Of a DNA stretch of 35,063 nt, positions 24,121-34,500 are shown piece after piece. The stretch's first letter is position 1. Each line of letters starts with the position of its first letter. The position numbers and the translations under genes were made by a program. The notes under the pieces were generated by a model. It worked only from the letters and a program-made list of their open reading frames with translations, had not been told where the DNA came from and did no database searches. The stretch covers positions 1 to 35,063 of the forward strand of contig JAMPGV010000028.1 of the NCBI GenBank assembly GCA_023663735.1, written 5' to 3'. This DNA comes from Muribaculum sp. Lineage in GTDB: Bacteria > Bacillota > Clostridia > Lachnospirales > Lachnospiraceae.

Positions 24121-25893
24121 ATGTACTACCCTGAGGAATTGGTAGAGGAAATTCGATCAAAAAACGATATAGTGGGCGTGGTGTCCGGATATGTGAAACT
24201 GCAGAAAAAGGGTGCGAACCATTGGGGATGTTGTCCCTTTCACAACGAGAAGACCCCCTCCTTTGCCGTATCGGAGAGCAAGCAGATGTACCATTGTTTC
24301 GGCTGCGGGGTCAGTGGCAATGTGTACACGTTTGTGATGCAGTATGAGAATTATTCGTTTCCCGAGGCGGTGAAAATGCTGGCGGAGCGGGCGGGCGTCA
24401 ATCTGCCGGAAGCCGAGTATTCGGCGGAGGAGAAAAAGCGGGCGGGCAGACGCGCAAGGCTTCTGGAAGTCAACAAGGAGGCGGCCAAGTTTTTCTATTT
24501 TACCCTCCGCTCCCCGCAGGGAGAGCTGGGGCGGAAGTATCTGGAGAAACGGGTGCTGACGGCCGAGACCATACACAAATTCGGTCTGGGATATGCCGGA
24601 AAAAGCGGCGATGCGCTGGTGGCGTATCTGCGGAGCAAAGGATTTGAGGACGAGCTGATCAGGGAGGCCGGAGTGGCCGTTTACTCTGAGCGGCAGGGGC
24701 TTCGGAGCCAGTTCTGGAACCGCGTCATGTTTCCCATTCAGGACGGCAACCACCGCGTCATCGGTTTCGGCGGGCGCGTCATGGGGGACGGGGAGCCGAA
24801 ATATCTGAACTCCCCGGAGACGCCGGTGTTTGACAAGAGGCGGAATCTGTACGGACTGAATTTTGCCCGGACGGCCCGCAGCGGCAATCTGATTATCTGC
24901 GAGGGCTATATGGACGTGATCGCCCTGCATCAGGCGGGATTCACACAGGCGGTGGCGTCGCTGGGAACGGCGTTTACCCCGGAACAGGCAGCGCTCATGC
25001 GGCGGTACACGGACAATGTGCTGCTGGCGTATGACAGCGACGGCGCGGGGGTCAAGGCGGCGCTGCGGGGCGTCGGGATTCTCAGGGATGCGGGATTGAC
25101 CGGGAAAGTCATCGACATGAAGCCCTATAAGGATCCGGATGAATTCATCAAAAATCTGGGAAAAGAAGCTTTTCAGGAGCGGATCGAGCGGGCGGAGAAC
25201 AGCTTTTTCTTCGAGATCCGGATTCTCTCGGAGCAGTATGACATGAAAGATCCGGAGCAGAAGACGAAGTTCCATCGGCAGATCGCACAGAAGCTGTGCG
25301 GCTTCTCCGAGGAGGTGGAGCGGGAGAATTATCTGCAGGCCGTGGCGGAAAAATACCTGATCGGCGCGGACAATCTGCGCAGACTGGTGGTGGGATACGC
25401 GGAGTCTGCGGGGACGGCGCGCCCCATAGAGCGGCCGAAATCCGGTGTGGCGAGAAGACGGACGCCGGAGGAGAACGCCCGGCAATCCCAAAGGCTTCTG
25501 CTCACTTGGATTGCGGACGAGCCTGCGGTTTATCCGCGGATTGAACAGTATCTTTCTGCGGAGGATTTCACGGAGGAGTTGTACCGGAAGGTGGCGGAGC
25601 GGTTGTTTGCGGGACTCTCACAGGGGGAGGTTCATCCGGCGGGCATTGTCAGCATGTTCGAGGATGAGGAGGAACAGAGCCGGGCGGCGGAGATTTTCCA
25701 CACCACGCTTCCGCAGCTCAACACACGGCAGGAGCGTGAGAAGGCGTTCCATGACATCCTGCTCTCCGTCAAGCGGGACAGCTATGCATATTACACGTCG
25801 AGGCTCGGCATGGACGTGGATGCGCTGACGAAGGCGGTGGAGGGCAAGAAAGCGTTGGAAACACTGGCAAAAACGCATATTTCTCTGGAATAA
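24121..25893 (+). CDS. dnaG: DNA primase
   Basis: A 590-residue primase that makes RNA primers for DNA replication. The CHC2 zinc finger is Cys38, His41, Cys59 and Cys62 (CPFHNEKTPSF ... HCFGCG). The catalytic core follows with the RNAP-basic motif GYAGKSGDALVAYL, EGYMDVIALHQAGF (TOPRIM Glu) and YDSDGAG (TOPRIM Asp-x-Asp). The C-terminal 140 residues form the helicase-binding domain. ATG 24121 (MYYPEELVEEIR) is preferred because it matches the usual primase start and has AAAGG upstream; the frame extends to 24088 without support. rpoD follows after 74 bases, the standard macromolecular synthesis order. Confidence 0.97.
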   Translation: MYYPEELVEEIRSKNDIVGVVSGYVKLQKKGANHWGCCPFHNEKTPSFAVSESKQMYHCFGCGVSGNVYTFVMQYENYSFPEAVKMLAERAGVNLPEAEYSAEEKKRAGRRARLLEVNKEAAKFFYFTLRSPQGELGRKYLEKRVLTAETIHKFGLGYAGKSGDALVAYLRSKGFEDELIREAGVAVYSERQGLRSQFWNRVMFPIQDGNHRVIGFGGRVMGDGEPKYLNSPETPVFDKRRNLYGLNFARTARSGNLIICEGYMDVIALHQAGFTQAVASLGTAFTPEQAALMRRYTDNVLLAYDSDGAGVKAALRGVGILRDAGLTGKVIDMKPYKDPDEFIKNLGKEAFQERIERAENSFFFEIRILSEQYDMKDPEQKTKFHRQIAQKLCGFSEEVERENYLQAVAEKYLIGADNLRRLVVGYAESAGTARPIERPKSGVARRRTPEENARQSQRLLLTWIADEPAVYPRIEQYLSAEDFTEELYRKVAERLFAGLSQGEVHPAGIVSMFEDEEEQSRAAEIFHTTLPQLNTRQEREKAFHDILLSVKRDSYAYYTSRLGMDVDALTKAVEGKKALETLAKTHISLE

Positions 25894-25967
25894 GGTTAAG
25901 AATAAGTGCAAAATATGCCTGAAAGATACCAAAAGAACAGAACATTCAGGAAGGATGGAACCACAAA

Positions 25968-27080
25968 ATGGACGAAAACACACAGGCCAAATTTGACGAG
26001 AAGGTAAAAGAACTTCTGGCGGCGGCAAAGAAGAAGAAAAACGTGCTGGAATATCAGGAGATCAATGAGTTTTTTGCGGATATGCAGCTCGAGGAGGAGC
26101 AGTTTGAGAGAATTTTAGAGGTTCTGGATCAGAACAATGTGGATGTGCTTCGGATTACCGAGGAGGATGATCTGGACGATGAGGAAATCATTCTCTCCGA
26201 GGAGGACGAGGTGGATGTGGAGAACATCGATCTGTCCGTGCCGGACGGTATCAGCATCGAGGATCCCGTGCGCATGTATTTGAAAGAGATCGGCAAGGTG
26301 CCGCTTCTGTCTGCGGAGGAGGAGATCGAGCTTGCCAAGCGCATGGAGCTTGGGGACGAGGAGGCCAAGAAGCGTCTGGCGGAGGCCAATCTGCGTCTGG
26401 TGGTCAGCATCGCCAAGCGCTATGTGGGGCGCGGTATGCTTTTTCTCGACTTGATTCAGGAGGGCAATCTGGGGCTGATCAAAGCCGTGGAGAAGTTCGA
26501 TTACCGCAAGGGCTACAAATTTTCCACCTACGCTACCTGGTGGATCCGGCAGGCCATCACCCGCGCGATCGCGGATCAGGCCAGAACCATCCGCATTCCC
26601 GTGCATATGGTGGAGACGATCAACAAGCTGATCCGGGTGAGCAGACAGCTTTTACAGGAACTCGGCAGAGAGCCTTCGCCGGAGGAGATTGCAGAGGAGA
26701 TGAATATGCCTGTGGAGCGTGTGCGGGAAATCCTCAAGATCAGTCAAGAACCCGTATCTTTGGAGACGCCTATCGGCGAGGAGGAGGACAGCCATCTGGG
26801 GGACTTTATTCAGGATGACAATGTGCCTGTACCCGCGGATGCGGCGGCGTTTACGCTGTTGAAGGAGCAGCTGGTGGAGGTGCTGGAGACGCTCACGGAG
26901 CGCGAACAGAAAGTACTCAGGCTCCGGTTCGGTCTGGATGACGGCCGCGCCCGCACCTTGGAGGAAGTGGGGAAGGAGTTCAACGTGACCAGAGAGCGCA
27001 TCCGGCAGATTGAGGCCAAGGCTCTGAGAAAACTGCGCCATCCCAGCCGGAGTAGAAAGCTGAAGGATTATCTGGACTGA
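25968..27080 (+). CDS. rpoD: RNA polymerase primary sigma factor
   Basis: A 370-residue vegetative sigma factor (SigA). Region 1.1 is followed by region 1.2 ([16 protein letters not shown]), region 2 ([53 protein letters not shown]), region 3 ([13 protein letters not shown]) and region 4 ([34 protein letters not shown]), which read the -10 and -35 boxes noted elsewhere in this window. The ribosome binding site AGGAAGG may be partly paired with an upstream CCTGAA (25918-25923 with 25945-25950). Its TGA overlaps the trmK start (TGATG) by one base. Confidence 0.98.
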   Translation: MDENTQAKFDEKVKELLAAAKKKKNVLEYQEINEFFADMQLEEEQFERILEVLDQNNVDVLRITEEDDLDDEEIILSEEDEVDVENIDLSVPDGISIEDPVRMYLKEIGKVPLLSAEEEIELAKRMELGDEEAKKRLAEANLRLVVSIAKRYVGRGMLFLDLIQEGNLGLIKAVEKFDYRKGYKFSTYATWWIRQAITRAIADQARTIRIPVHMVETINKLIRVSRQLLQELGREPSPEEIAEEMNMPVERVREILKISQEPVSLETPIGEEEDSHLGDFIQDDNVPVPADAAAFTLLKEQLVEVLETLTEREQKVLRLRFGLDDGRARTLEEVGKEFNVTRERIRQIEAKALRKLRHPSRSRKLKDYLD

Positions 27081-27829
27081 TGGCGGAGGGCGGCACACGG
27101 GCGGGAACCGTACAGCTCTCCCGCAGATTACAGGCTTTGGCGGATTTGGCCACACCCGGCAATACGGTGGCGGATGTGGGATGCGACCACGGATTTCTGT
27201 CCATCTATCTGGCGGAGACGGGGATCAGTCCCTATGTGATTGCCTCCGACGTGCGGAGAGGGCCGCTTCTTGCGGCGCGGACTCACATAGAAGAGCGGGG
27301 GTTGTCGGCATACATAGAGAGCAGGCTCTCGGACGGCCTGCGGGCGTACCGGCCGGGGGAGGCGCAGACGCTGATCTGCGCGGGCATGGGCGGCCGGCTC
27401 ATGCAGAGGATTCTCATGCAGGATGAGGAGACGGCGCGGAGTTTCCGGGAGCTGATTTTGCAGCCGCAGTCGGAGCTTCGGCAGTTTCGGGTGTTCCTGC
27501 GGGAACAGGGATTTGCCGTGACGGATGAGGAGATATTGTGCGAGGGCGGAAAGTATTATTTCTGTTTCCGCGTCATACCGGGGGATCCGGAGCGGGAGAA
27601 AGCGGCTCAAGAGGACAGGCTCGGCGACAAATACGGCCGTCTGCTGCTGCGGGACAGGCATCCCGTGCTGCGGGAGTATCTGGAACATGCGCTCGCCGCC
27701 CATCAGGCGGTGTGGGAGGAGTTGTGCGCCCACAGGGGAGCGGAAGGTGCAAATCCGCGTCTGGAGCGGCGGCTTTCGGAACAGCAGGAGGAGATCCGGG
27801 ATTTGCAGACGGCATTGGCATTCTATTAG
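27080..27829 (+). CDS. trmK: tRNA (adenine22-N1)-methyltransferase
   Basis: A 249-residue class I SAM-dependent methyltransferase of the TrmK family, which makes m1A22 in the D loop of tRNA. SAM motif I is ADVGCDHGFLSIYL (about residues 31-44). The segment CAGMGGRLMQRIL (about 93-105) is typical of the family, followed by LQPQSELRQFRVFLREQGF. The C-terminal helices form the coiled coil seen in TrmK. It overlaps the rpoD stop by one base, the usual arrangement in Firmicutes. The first ten residues ([10 protein letters not shown]) look like an extension; the core begins at QLSRRLQAL. Confidence 0.93.
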   Translation: MAEGGTRAGTVQLSRRLQALADLATPGNTVADVGCDHGFLSIYLAETGISPYVIASDVRRGPLLAARTHIEERGLSAYIESRLSDGLRAYRPGEAQTLICAGMGGRLMQRILMQDEETARSFRELILQPQSELRQFRVFLREQGFAVTDEEILCEGGKYYFCFRVIPGDPEREKAAQEDRLGDKYGRLLLRDRHPVLREYLEHALAAHQAVWEELCAHRGAEGANPRLERRLSEQQEEIRDLQTALAFY

Positions 27830-27889
27830 GTATCCTACCAGAAACTATGCGGAGAGCCGAATACGAAAGGAAGAGAAGGGAAACGGATT

Positions 27890-29545
27890 ATGGTGACGGT
27901 GACGATTGAGGGAGTACAGAGACAGGTTCCCAGAGGAACCACATACGAGTCGGTGGTGCGGGAGTTTCAGCCGCAGTATGACAATATGATCGCGGCGGTG
28001 GCCGCAAATGGCAGGATCCGGGAGCTTTTTAAGAAGATTAACCGGGACTGCACGGTCACGCTCTTTACATTCCGGGACGATGTGGGACACAAGACCTATG
28101 TGCGTACGGCGACCATGCTCTTGTTCAAGGCGGTGTTCGACGTGTTCGGCGGGGCGTGCGCGCAGAACTGCCGGGTGGAATTTACGGTGGGACACGGCTC
28201 CTATGTGGATCCCGGGGACGGTATCGCGCCCACCGCGGAGAATGCGGAGAAGATCAAAACGCGTATGCGGGAATTGGTGGAGGCGGAGGTTCCCTTTTTC
28301 AAGCGCACCTGCCCTCTGGACGAGGCCATGGATCTGTTCCGCAAACAGGACATGCGGGACAAGGAGAAGCTGTTCCGCTACCGCATGAATTCACAGGTGA
28401 ATATCTACGAAGTGGAAGGCTATTATGATTATTATTACGGCTACATGCTTCCGAATGCGGGGTATGTGCGGTATTTTGACGTAATTCCTTATGAGAGGGG
28501 CTTCATGCTGCTTCTGCCCACCAGAAAGAAACCTCTGGAGGCAGCGCCGTTTCGGGAGCAGAAGAAGCTGTTTGCCACGTTGGAAGCCTCCGAGAGGTGG
28601 GGCAGTAAAATCGGCATCGAGAACGTGGGGGATCTAAACGATGAGATCTGCAAAGGTTCCATGAGCGATCTGATCCTCATGCAGGAGGCGGAGCAGGAGC
28701 GTAAGATCGGCGAGATCGCCAGAGAGATCGTGAGCAGGGAGGGCGTGAAATTCGTCATGATTGCGGGACCTTCTTCCTCCGGCAAAACCAGTTTTTCCCA
28801 CAGATTGTCCATACAGCTTCGGACGCTGGGCAAAACCCCGCATCCCATCGCGTTGGACGACTATTTTGTGGATCGGGAGCTGACGCCCAGAGACGAGAAC
28901 GGCGATTATAATTTTGAATGTCTGGAAGCGCTGGACACCAAACAGTTCAACGATGATATGTGCCGGCTGCTGGCCGGGGAGCGGGTGGAGCTTCCCACCT
29001 TTAACTTCAAGATCGGCAAACGGGAGTATCTGGGCAATTACAAGCAGCTGGGACCGGACGATATTCTGGTGCTGGAGGGGATTCACGGCTTAAATGACAA
29101 GATGTCCTACGCGCTGCCCAAGGAGAGCAAATTCAAGATCTATATCAGCGCGCTGACCACTCTGAACATAGACGGACACAACCGGATTCCCACCACCGAC
29201 GGGAGACTTCTGCGGCGCATGGTGCGGGACGCCAGAACGCGGGGATCCGACGCCCGCAGAACCATCCAGATGTGGCCTTCCGTGCGCAGAGGGGAGGAGG
29301 AAAATATTTTTCCTTTTCAGGAGGATGCGGATGTGATGTTCAACTCGGCGCTGATCTATGAGCTGGCGGTGCTGAAGCAGTTTGCGGAGCCGCTGCTCTT
29401 CCAGATTCCCAAGGAAGCGCCGGAGTATTATGAGGCGAAGCGGCTGTTGAAGTTCCTCAGCTATTTCCTGAACGTTACCAGCGAGAGCCTTCCGAACAAC
29501 TCCATCTGCAGAGAGTTCGTGGGCGGAAGCTGTTTCCGGGTATAA
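27890..29545 (+). CDS. nucleoside kinase with N-terminal TGS/tRNA-synthetase-like domain
   Basis: A 551-residue fusion. The N-terminus VTVTIEGVQRQVPRGTTYE is a TGS-like fold, followed by a region like the editing domain of threonyl-tRNA synthetase (VGHGSYVDPGDGIAP). The C-terminal half is a P-loop kinase of the uridine kinase/phosphoribulokinase family: Walker A GPSSSGKTSFSHRL (about 292-305), substrate DDYFVDRE, and LVLEGIHGLND. Such fusions are common in clostridia and Bacteroides and annotated as nucleoside or uridine kinase; true substrate and the role of the TGS part are not established. It starts 60 bases after trmK and ends in a strong terminator, so it closes this operon. Confidence 0.87.
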   Translation: MVTVTIEGVQRQVPRGTTYESVVREFQPQYDNMIAAVAANGRIRELFKKINRDCTVTLFTFRDDVGHKTYVRTATMLLFKAVFDVFGGACAQNCRVEFTVGHGSYVDPGDGIAPTAENAEKIKTRMRELVEAEVPFFKRTCPLDEAMDLFRKQDMRDKEKLFRYRMNSQVNIYEVEGYYDYYYGYMLPNAGYVRYFDVIPYERGFMLLLPTRKKPLEAAPFREQKKLFATLEASERWGSKIGIENVGDLNDEICKGSMSDLILMQEAEQERKIGEIAREIVSREGVKFVMIAGPSSSGKTSFSHRLSIQLRTLGKTPHPIALDDYFVDRELTPRDENGDYNFECLEALDTKQFNDDMCRLLAGERVELPTFNFKIGKREYLGNYKQLGPDDILVLEGIHGLNDKMSYALPKESKFKIYISALTTLNIDGHNRIPTTDGRLLRRMVRDARTRGSDARRTIQMWPSVRRGEEENIFPFQEDADVMFNSALIYELAVLKQFAEPLLFQIPKEAPEYYEAKRLLKFLSYFLNVTSESLPNNSICREFVGGSCFRV

Positions 29546-29585
29546 GTGTGAAAAAAGGTTCGCATGGTGAACCTTTTTTCACACT
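29545..29585. terminator. strong, probably bidirectional intrinsic terminator
   Basis: AGTGTGAAAAAAGGTTC pairs perfectly over 17 bp with GAACCTTTTTTCACACT around the loop GCATGGT. The A run in one arm and the T run in the other allow function in either direction. The stem starts on the last base of the kinase stop codon. Confidence 0.85.
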
Positions 29586-29640
29586 GAAGAACGCAAGGCA
29601 GCGTTCTTCTCATCGATTGTTTGTGCCGCCGTTGGCGGCA
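29586..29640. other. two further perfect hairpins between the kinase and glycosyltransferase genes
   Basis: GAAGAACGC-AAGGCA-GCGTTCTTC (29586-29609, 9 bp) and TGCCGCC-GTT-GGCGGCA (29624-29640, 7 bp). With the terminator before them, three perfect hairpins stand in a row in under 100 bases. The remaining gap (29641-29722) holds only the AAGAAATGGGGAAG ribosome binding region of the next gene and no promoter that I can support. Confidence 0.7.
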
Positions 29641-29722
29641 TGTCTGAAGGTTTGAAAAAAGCCTCTGACATCCGCGGCGAGAGCTGCCTTGTGAGAAAAA
29701 ATAAAGAAGAAATGGGGAAGAA

Positions 29723-31318
29723 ATGAAAAATACAGAATCGGACAGATGGGATAGAGCCGGTTTGAAATTGACGCTTCTGGCAAACTGGGTGGTGCGGCTG
29801 ACAGGCGCTGCCATCCTTTTTGTGTTGGTCTGGTATGCAATGCGCTTTACCCAGTACATGACGCCCATGCAGGGCTACGAATATCCTGTGGACACCAAGG
29901 ATTCCATGCTGCAGAATCTCCTATGTCTGGCTCTTTTGCTTGCGGTCTTTGCGGCGGGGACGGCGGCGGAGGGGCATATGGGGGAGAGATTGCGCAAGTG
30001 GCTGGAGAGAGGAGCCGCAGGGATTGCCATGCTCTGGCAGGGCGTGTGGGGATTTCTGTGGATCACGGCGGCGGACCGCTGTCCCAAAGGGGATCAGGAA
30101 TCGGTGTTCAAGGCGGCGGCCGGGTATCTGGCAGGCGATTATCATTCGCTGGGCAAGCGGGGATATTGTGAAATCTATCCCCACCAGCTGGGGCTTGCCT
30201 CCTTGGAGGAACTGCTTTTTAGAATTTTGGGAAGAGCGGATTATTATGTGATTCAGTTGATTTTCGTGGGAATGATCGTGGGAACGGTCTATTGTATTTA
30301 CGGGATGCTCCGGGAACTTTCCGGGCGCACGGCGGTGGTTGTGCTGGGGACGCTTCTGGCCGGAAGCTGCACGGCGCCGATTTTCTACACCTGCTGGGTC
30401 TACGGGGAGGTGCCTTTTGTGTTCTTTGCCCTGCTTGCGGCGTGGATGCTTGCGCGCTATCAAAAGCGGGGAGGGACGGGGGCGCTGGCCGGTTTTGTGG
30501 CGGCGGTGACGTTCGCCATGCTGGTGCGCAAGAACGCCCTCATTTTGATCGTGGCTTTTTGTCTGGTGGGGGCGGTGCGTGCGTTTGTGAAGCGGGACAA
30601 GCGTCTGGTGTGCGCCATGGTGCTTGCGGTGGCGCTTCCCAATTTGTGTTACGGTGCGATTTTTAAGATGTATGAGATCCGTTCCGGATATGAACATGCG
30701 GAGGGGCTGCCGTCCAACGGCTTTGTCTATATCGGGCTGCAGGAGACGGAAGGGCGCTATGGCTGGGATTATCTGGACTCCAACAAGACCTATTATGACA
30801 ACGGCAGGGACACGGACCGCACGAGGGCGGCCTACGCGGAGATGATCGGGGAGCGTCTGAGCAAGATGCGCAGCCAGCCGGGATATCTGGGGATGTTCTT
30901 CAAAGGGAAAATTTTGTCCCAGTGGAACGCGCCGCTGTATCAGTCCATGTATTTTAACTATGTCCACGAAGAGGTGCATTATGAGAAAGTGACCGCGTTT
31001 TTAGACCGGCTGAGCGGAGAATGGTTCGGCGGGCTGTTGTGGGCGGCGGACAGACTGCAGTTCGTGGTCTATTTCGGTATGCTTCTGTATTTTCTGTTGC
31101 GGGTTCGGGGAGACAGCGATCCGCTGGAACATCTGCTGGCGGTGACGGTGATCGGCGGATTTTTGTTCAGCATCCTGTGGGAGGCCAAGACGCGCTATGT
31201 GTTCCCGTATTATATGATGATGTTCCCCATGGCGGCGCTGGGATATCAGGAGTTTGTCAAATTGTGTGGGAATACCATCCGCTCCCGGCTGCGGACGGAA
31301 AGATTTTACGAACCGTAA
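29723..31318 (+). CDS. polytopic membrane protein, GT-C-type glycosyltransferase-like
   Basis: A 531-residue protein with roughly ten hydrophobic segments (for example LTGAAILFVLVWYAM, LLCLALLLAVFAAGTAA, VIQLIFVGMIVGTVYCIYGML, FVVYFGMLLYFLL, AVTVIGGFLFSILWE). The long extracytoplasmic loop after the first segment and the C-terminal WEAKTRYVFPYYMMMFPMAA pattern are those of PMT/ArnT/GT39-like transferases, which move sugars from lipid-phosphate donors to surface acceptors. A catalytic Asp pair cannot be fixed from sequence alone. The start follows GGGGAAG. It lies just upstream of secreted proteins, which might be substrates (inference). It may equally be a teichoic-acid or cell-wall enzyme. 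Confidence 0.65.
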   Translation: MKNTESDRWDRAGLKLTLLANWVVRLTGAAILFVLVWYAMRFTQYMTPMQGYEYPVDTKDSMLQNLLCLALLLAVFAAGTAAEGHMGERLRKWLERGAAGIAMLWQGVWGFLWITAADRCPKGDQESVFKAAAGYLAGDYHSLGKRGYCEIYPHQLGLASLEELLFRILGRADYYVIQLIFVGMIVGTVYCIYGMLRELSGRTAVVVLGTLLAGSCTAPIFYTCWVYGEVPFVFFALLAAWMLARYQKRGGTGALAGFVAAVTFAMLVRKNALILIVAFCLVGAVRAFVKRDKRLVCAMVLAVALPNLCYGAIFKMYEIRSGYEHAEGLPSNGFVYIGLQETEGRYGWDYLDSNKTYYDNGRDTDRTRAAYAEMIGERLSKMRSQPGYLGMFFKGKILSQWNAPLYQSMYFNYVHEEVHYEKVTAFLDRLSGEWFGGLLWAADRLQFVVYFGMLLYFLLRVRGDSDPLEHLLAVTVIGGFLFSILWEAKTRYVFPYYMMMFPMAALGYQEFVKLCGNTIRSRLRTERFYEP

Positions 31319-31369
31319 AAAATTTGTAGAAAATTTTAGGAAAACGGACTTCCATTCAAGACAAAACTG

Positions 31370-31378
31370 TGTTATGGT
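31370..31378 (+). promoter_or_regulatory. possible extended -10 promoter of the leader before the secreted protein gene
   Basis: TGTTATGGT fits the extended -10 form (TGn then TATGGT, four of six). No good -35 is seen at 16-18 bases upstream. If used, transcription would begin near 31385 and run through the terminator-like hairpin at 31421-31472 before the gene at 31519. Confidence 0.3.
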
Positions 31379-31420
31379 AATAACCATACGCTGGTTTTGC
31401 ATATGCATAGAGGAAACGAT

Positions 31421-31472
31421 GGGTGCAAGGCACGGTGCCATAGGAGCATGACAGGCTTTGCACCCTGTTTTT
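31421..31472 (+). terminator. intrinsic terminator, either of the upstream gene or an attenuator in the leader
   Basis: GGGTGCAAGGC pairs over 11 bp (one G-T) with GCTTTGCACCC; the 23-base loop holds a second complementary pair (GGCAC/GGTGCC). TGTTTTTA follows. It lies 103 bases after the glycosyltransferase stop and 46 bases before the secreted protein start. With the candidate promoter at 31370 it would be an attenuator; without it, a simple terminator, and then the next gene's promoter is unidentified. GCATA before and TATGC after could close an outer stem. No known riboswitch core was recognised. Confidence 0.7.
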
Positions 31473-31518
31473 ATGCTGCAGGCGGCGGATAAAAAGCAAA
31501 CATATGGGGAGAAGACAG

Positions 31519-34500
31519 ATGAAGATACGGATGAGAAAACGACTTGCCGCCACCATGGCAATTCTGATATTCGGAGCCGCCGCTGTTCCCGGCCATACGG
31601 CCTATGCGGTGCAGACTGCAGCGTCCGAAACGGCGGAGACGGAGAAAACGGCAAAAACAGCAAAAACGGAAAAAATGGAAGTAATCCGCGACAGCGCCGT
31701 CCGGTTCCTGCGCACACAGCAGAACCCGGACGGCAGCTATGGGGAAGAGTCCATTCCCAAAGACACCTGCGAGGCCGTGTCCCTGTTCCGGGATCTGGAC
31801 GTCGGGACAGATTCGGATACAGGCCTGTCAGACGCCGTCTCGTGGCTCCAAAGCCATGGCTCCGGCTTTCCGGATGACAATGACTCCCTTGCGCGCCTCT
31901 ATTGCGCTACGGGAGATCCACTCTATTTTGACTGCATACCGCCCGCAAATTCCGACGGCGGATACGGTCTGACAGAACGCTATCAGAGCGATCCTCTCGA
32001 CACGGCTCTGGTTCTTGAGGCCATGGTGAGACACGGTCTTTCCGGGGGAGAGGTACGGGAGCAGATGCAGGGGTTCACCTCTTATTTCGGAGCGGAACAG
32101 AATGCGGACGGCGGATTTTCCTACCTGCCGGGAGGGAAGTCAGACGGCCTGCTCTCCCTGCGGATCGGGAATACGCTGGCCGCCGGTGAAAAATACGGCG
32201 CTATGGACGCAGAGGACGCCGCAGAGATTTCTCTTGACGAGGTGTTTGCCGGGTTAGACGGTTATGTGGGACAGGCGGATCAAAATCTGGAGAACCAGAA
32301 GGCGTTCCGGCAGGCCTGCTATGCCCTTGTCTACCGATACCTGCGGGGAACGCTGCCGGACACGGAGGGGCTTGTGGAACGGCTTGCCGCCCAGCAGAAC
32401 CCGGACGGCAGCTTTGGCGGAAATTTGGATGACACCATTGCGGCGCTGCGGCTTCTGTGGGCCATAGAGGAAGCTGACAGACCCTATGTGGATATTCACA
32501 GCATTGAGGCCTCCCTTTCCACTTACACGCCCTATGCGGGTCATGAGACGCCCGTCACGGTGGACACGCAGCTGGAATACCGCTGCAATTATCTGTGCGG
32601 GCTGACCTGCCGGATCGACGTGCTGAAAAATGGCGAAGTCCTGACAAGCCGCACCACTGAGCTGGTCCTGCAGCCGGAGGAGACACAGGCAGCGTGTTCC
32701 GCAACGGTGAAAGTGACGGCGCAGAAAGAGGATCGCTGTCAGATACGCACCCGAATCATACGGGATGGCGGAGTGGTCTTTGAACAGACGGACGATTTAC
32801 ACATGACGGATCTGGTGATTGACGAGCTGGAATTAAAGGCGGAGAGGGTATCAGGCGGTACGTCGGCAGACGCATCTGCAGGTGTTTCTCTCACATGGAA
32901 CAGTCTGGACAATGACCTGTGCAGATACGGCTACCGGATCTATCGCTCCACGGATGCGCGCAAATGGGAGAGCAAATCCTCGTGGAACGGGGCGGAGACC
33001 GTGAAGGTTCTGAATATTTACCCCTGTGAGGCCGCCAAAAACCATCTGAAGAACTGGATGGCGGACGATCTGCAGAGCGAACATACGGCGGCGGGAAAAG
33101 GGCTTTTTGAGATCGACGCCGTAAGCATAGACGCCTACAACAAAGCGCCCAATGCCTACCTGTGCGATGAAAACGGCGAGTATCGGTACGACGTGCTGTT
33201 CTTTGGCGCATACGATGCAAACGCCCACAAAGACTTGACGCCGGAGTCCTATCTTGCCACGCAGGAATTTGTGGACACGGGACGGGGCGTGCTGTTCGGC
33301 CATGACACCGTGACGCTGGCAGACGGCGCATATCACCCCTATTTTGGTCGGTTTGCGGATCAGCTGGGAATCAAGCTGCGCGCTACCTCCGGCTATGTGA
33401 TTCACAATAAAGTCAAGGTGGTGGACAACGGATTCCTGACCAGCTATCCATGGAAAATAGAGGGAACGCTTTCCATTCCGGCGACCCATGCCTACCAGCA
33501 GTACGCCGGAGGAACGCTGGCCGCCACTGTCTGGATGGAATTCCCGGACAGCGGTTATGTGGACGCAGAAACCGGAGGCCGTACCAACGCCTACCTGTGT
33601 ACCAACAATCAGCTCGCCCTGATACAGACCGGCAACAGCAACGGTCAGGCCACCGACGACGAGCGGAAAGTGCTGGCCAATACCCTGTTCTACCTCAAGC
33701 AGCTGACAGGCGGCACCGGCGCCGTGGACAAATCGGCCTATGACACGGCGGCTCCCGGTTCCTGCCGGATCAGCGGACTCTCCCTGACGGAGGGACTCCG
33801 GTTCCGGGTACAGGCACAGGATAGCGGCACCACTTATCATTACTATATAGAAGGAATCCCGCGGATTGCGGATGCGGAAGGACTGCGCCGGACTTCCAAC
33901 GTGGCACAGACGGAGGTCAAATCCGGCATAGCGGGCTATGAAACAGCCGTCAACACGGACGCAGACGCTGCAGAAGACGAGGATTGGAGATTCCTGCCCT
34001 CGGCGCAGAGCGGAACATCAAGCGGGAATCCCGGTGAAACCGACGAAGAAATCACCATTCCCAAAGAGTGGATCCCGCAAAGTTCGGCTCCGCTCTTCCT
34101 GCATATCAGAGCCGTGGACGGACAGGGTAACCGGGGAGAAGAGACAGTCGTTCCCCTGCCTGCGGCGGAGGCTTCGGACAGTTCCGGCGCCGCCTATTCC
34201 CTTTTCGCCGCGCGGGACATTCAGATTTACGGCGGCGCTTGGCGGACAGAAGGGCAGGTCTATGCAGGCGGCAGCCTTACGATCTGCGGGTCATCCGCCA
34301 GAGCGGACGCACCCTGCAGCGCCGCGGGCGCTATCCACGCCTATGTGGGGGCTGCGGCTCTGACGGAATGCAATGAATATGCCGAACCCCGGCAGATGCC
34401 CGGGCTGCACGCCTCCGCTATGGAGCTTGTATCGGGCGGCAGACAGGAGGACTTTCTGGGCATTTACACCGCTGCCCGCCTGACGGAAGCGCTCTACTGC

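Noticed and set aside
31385-31472. Cobalamin or c-di-GMP riboswitch before the toroid-repeat gene
   Set aside because: Considered because toroid-repeat proteins can bind cobalamin, but the conserved core sequences of both classes are absent.
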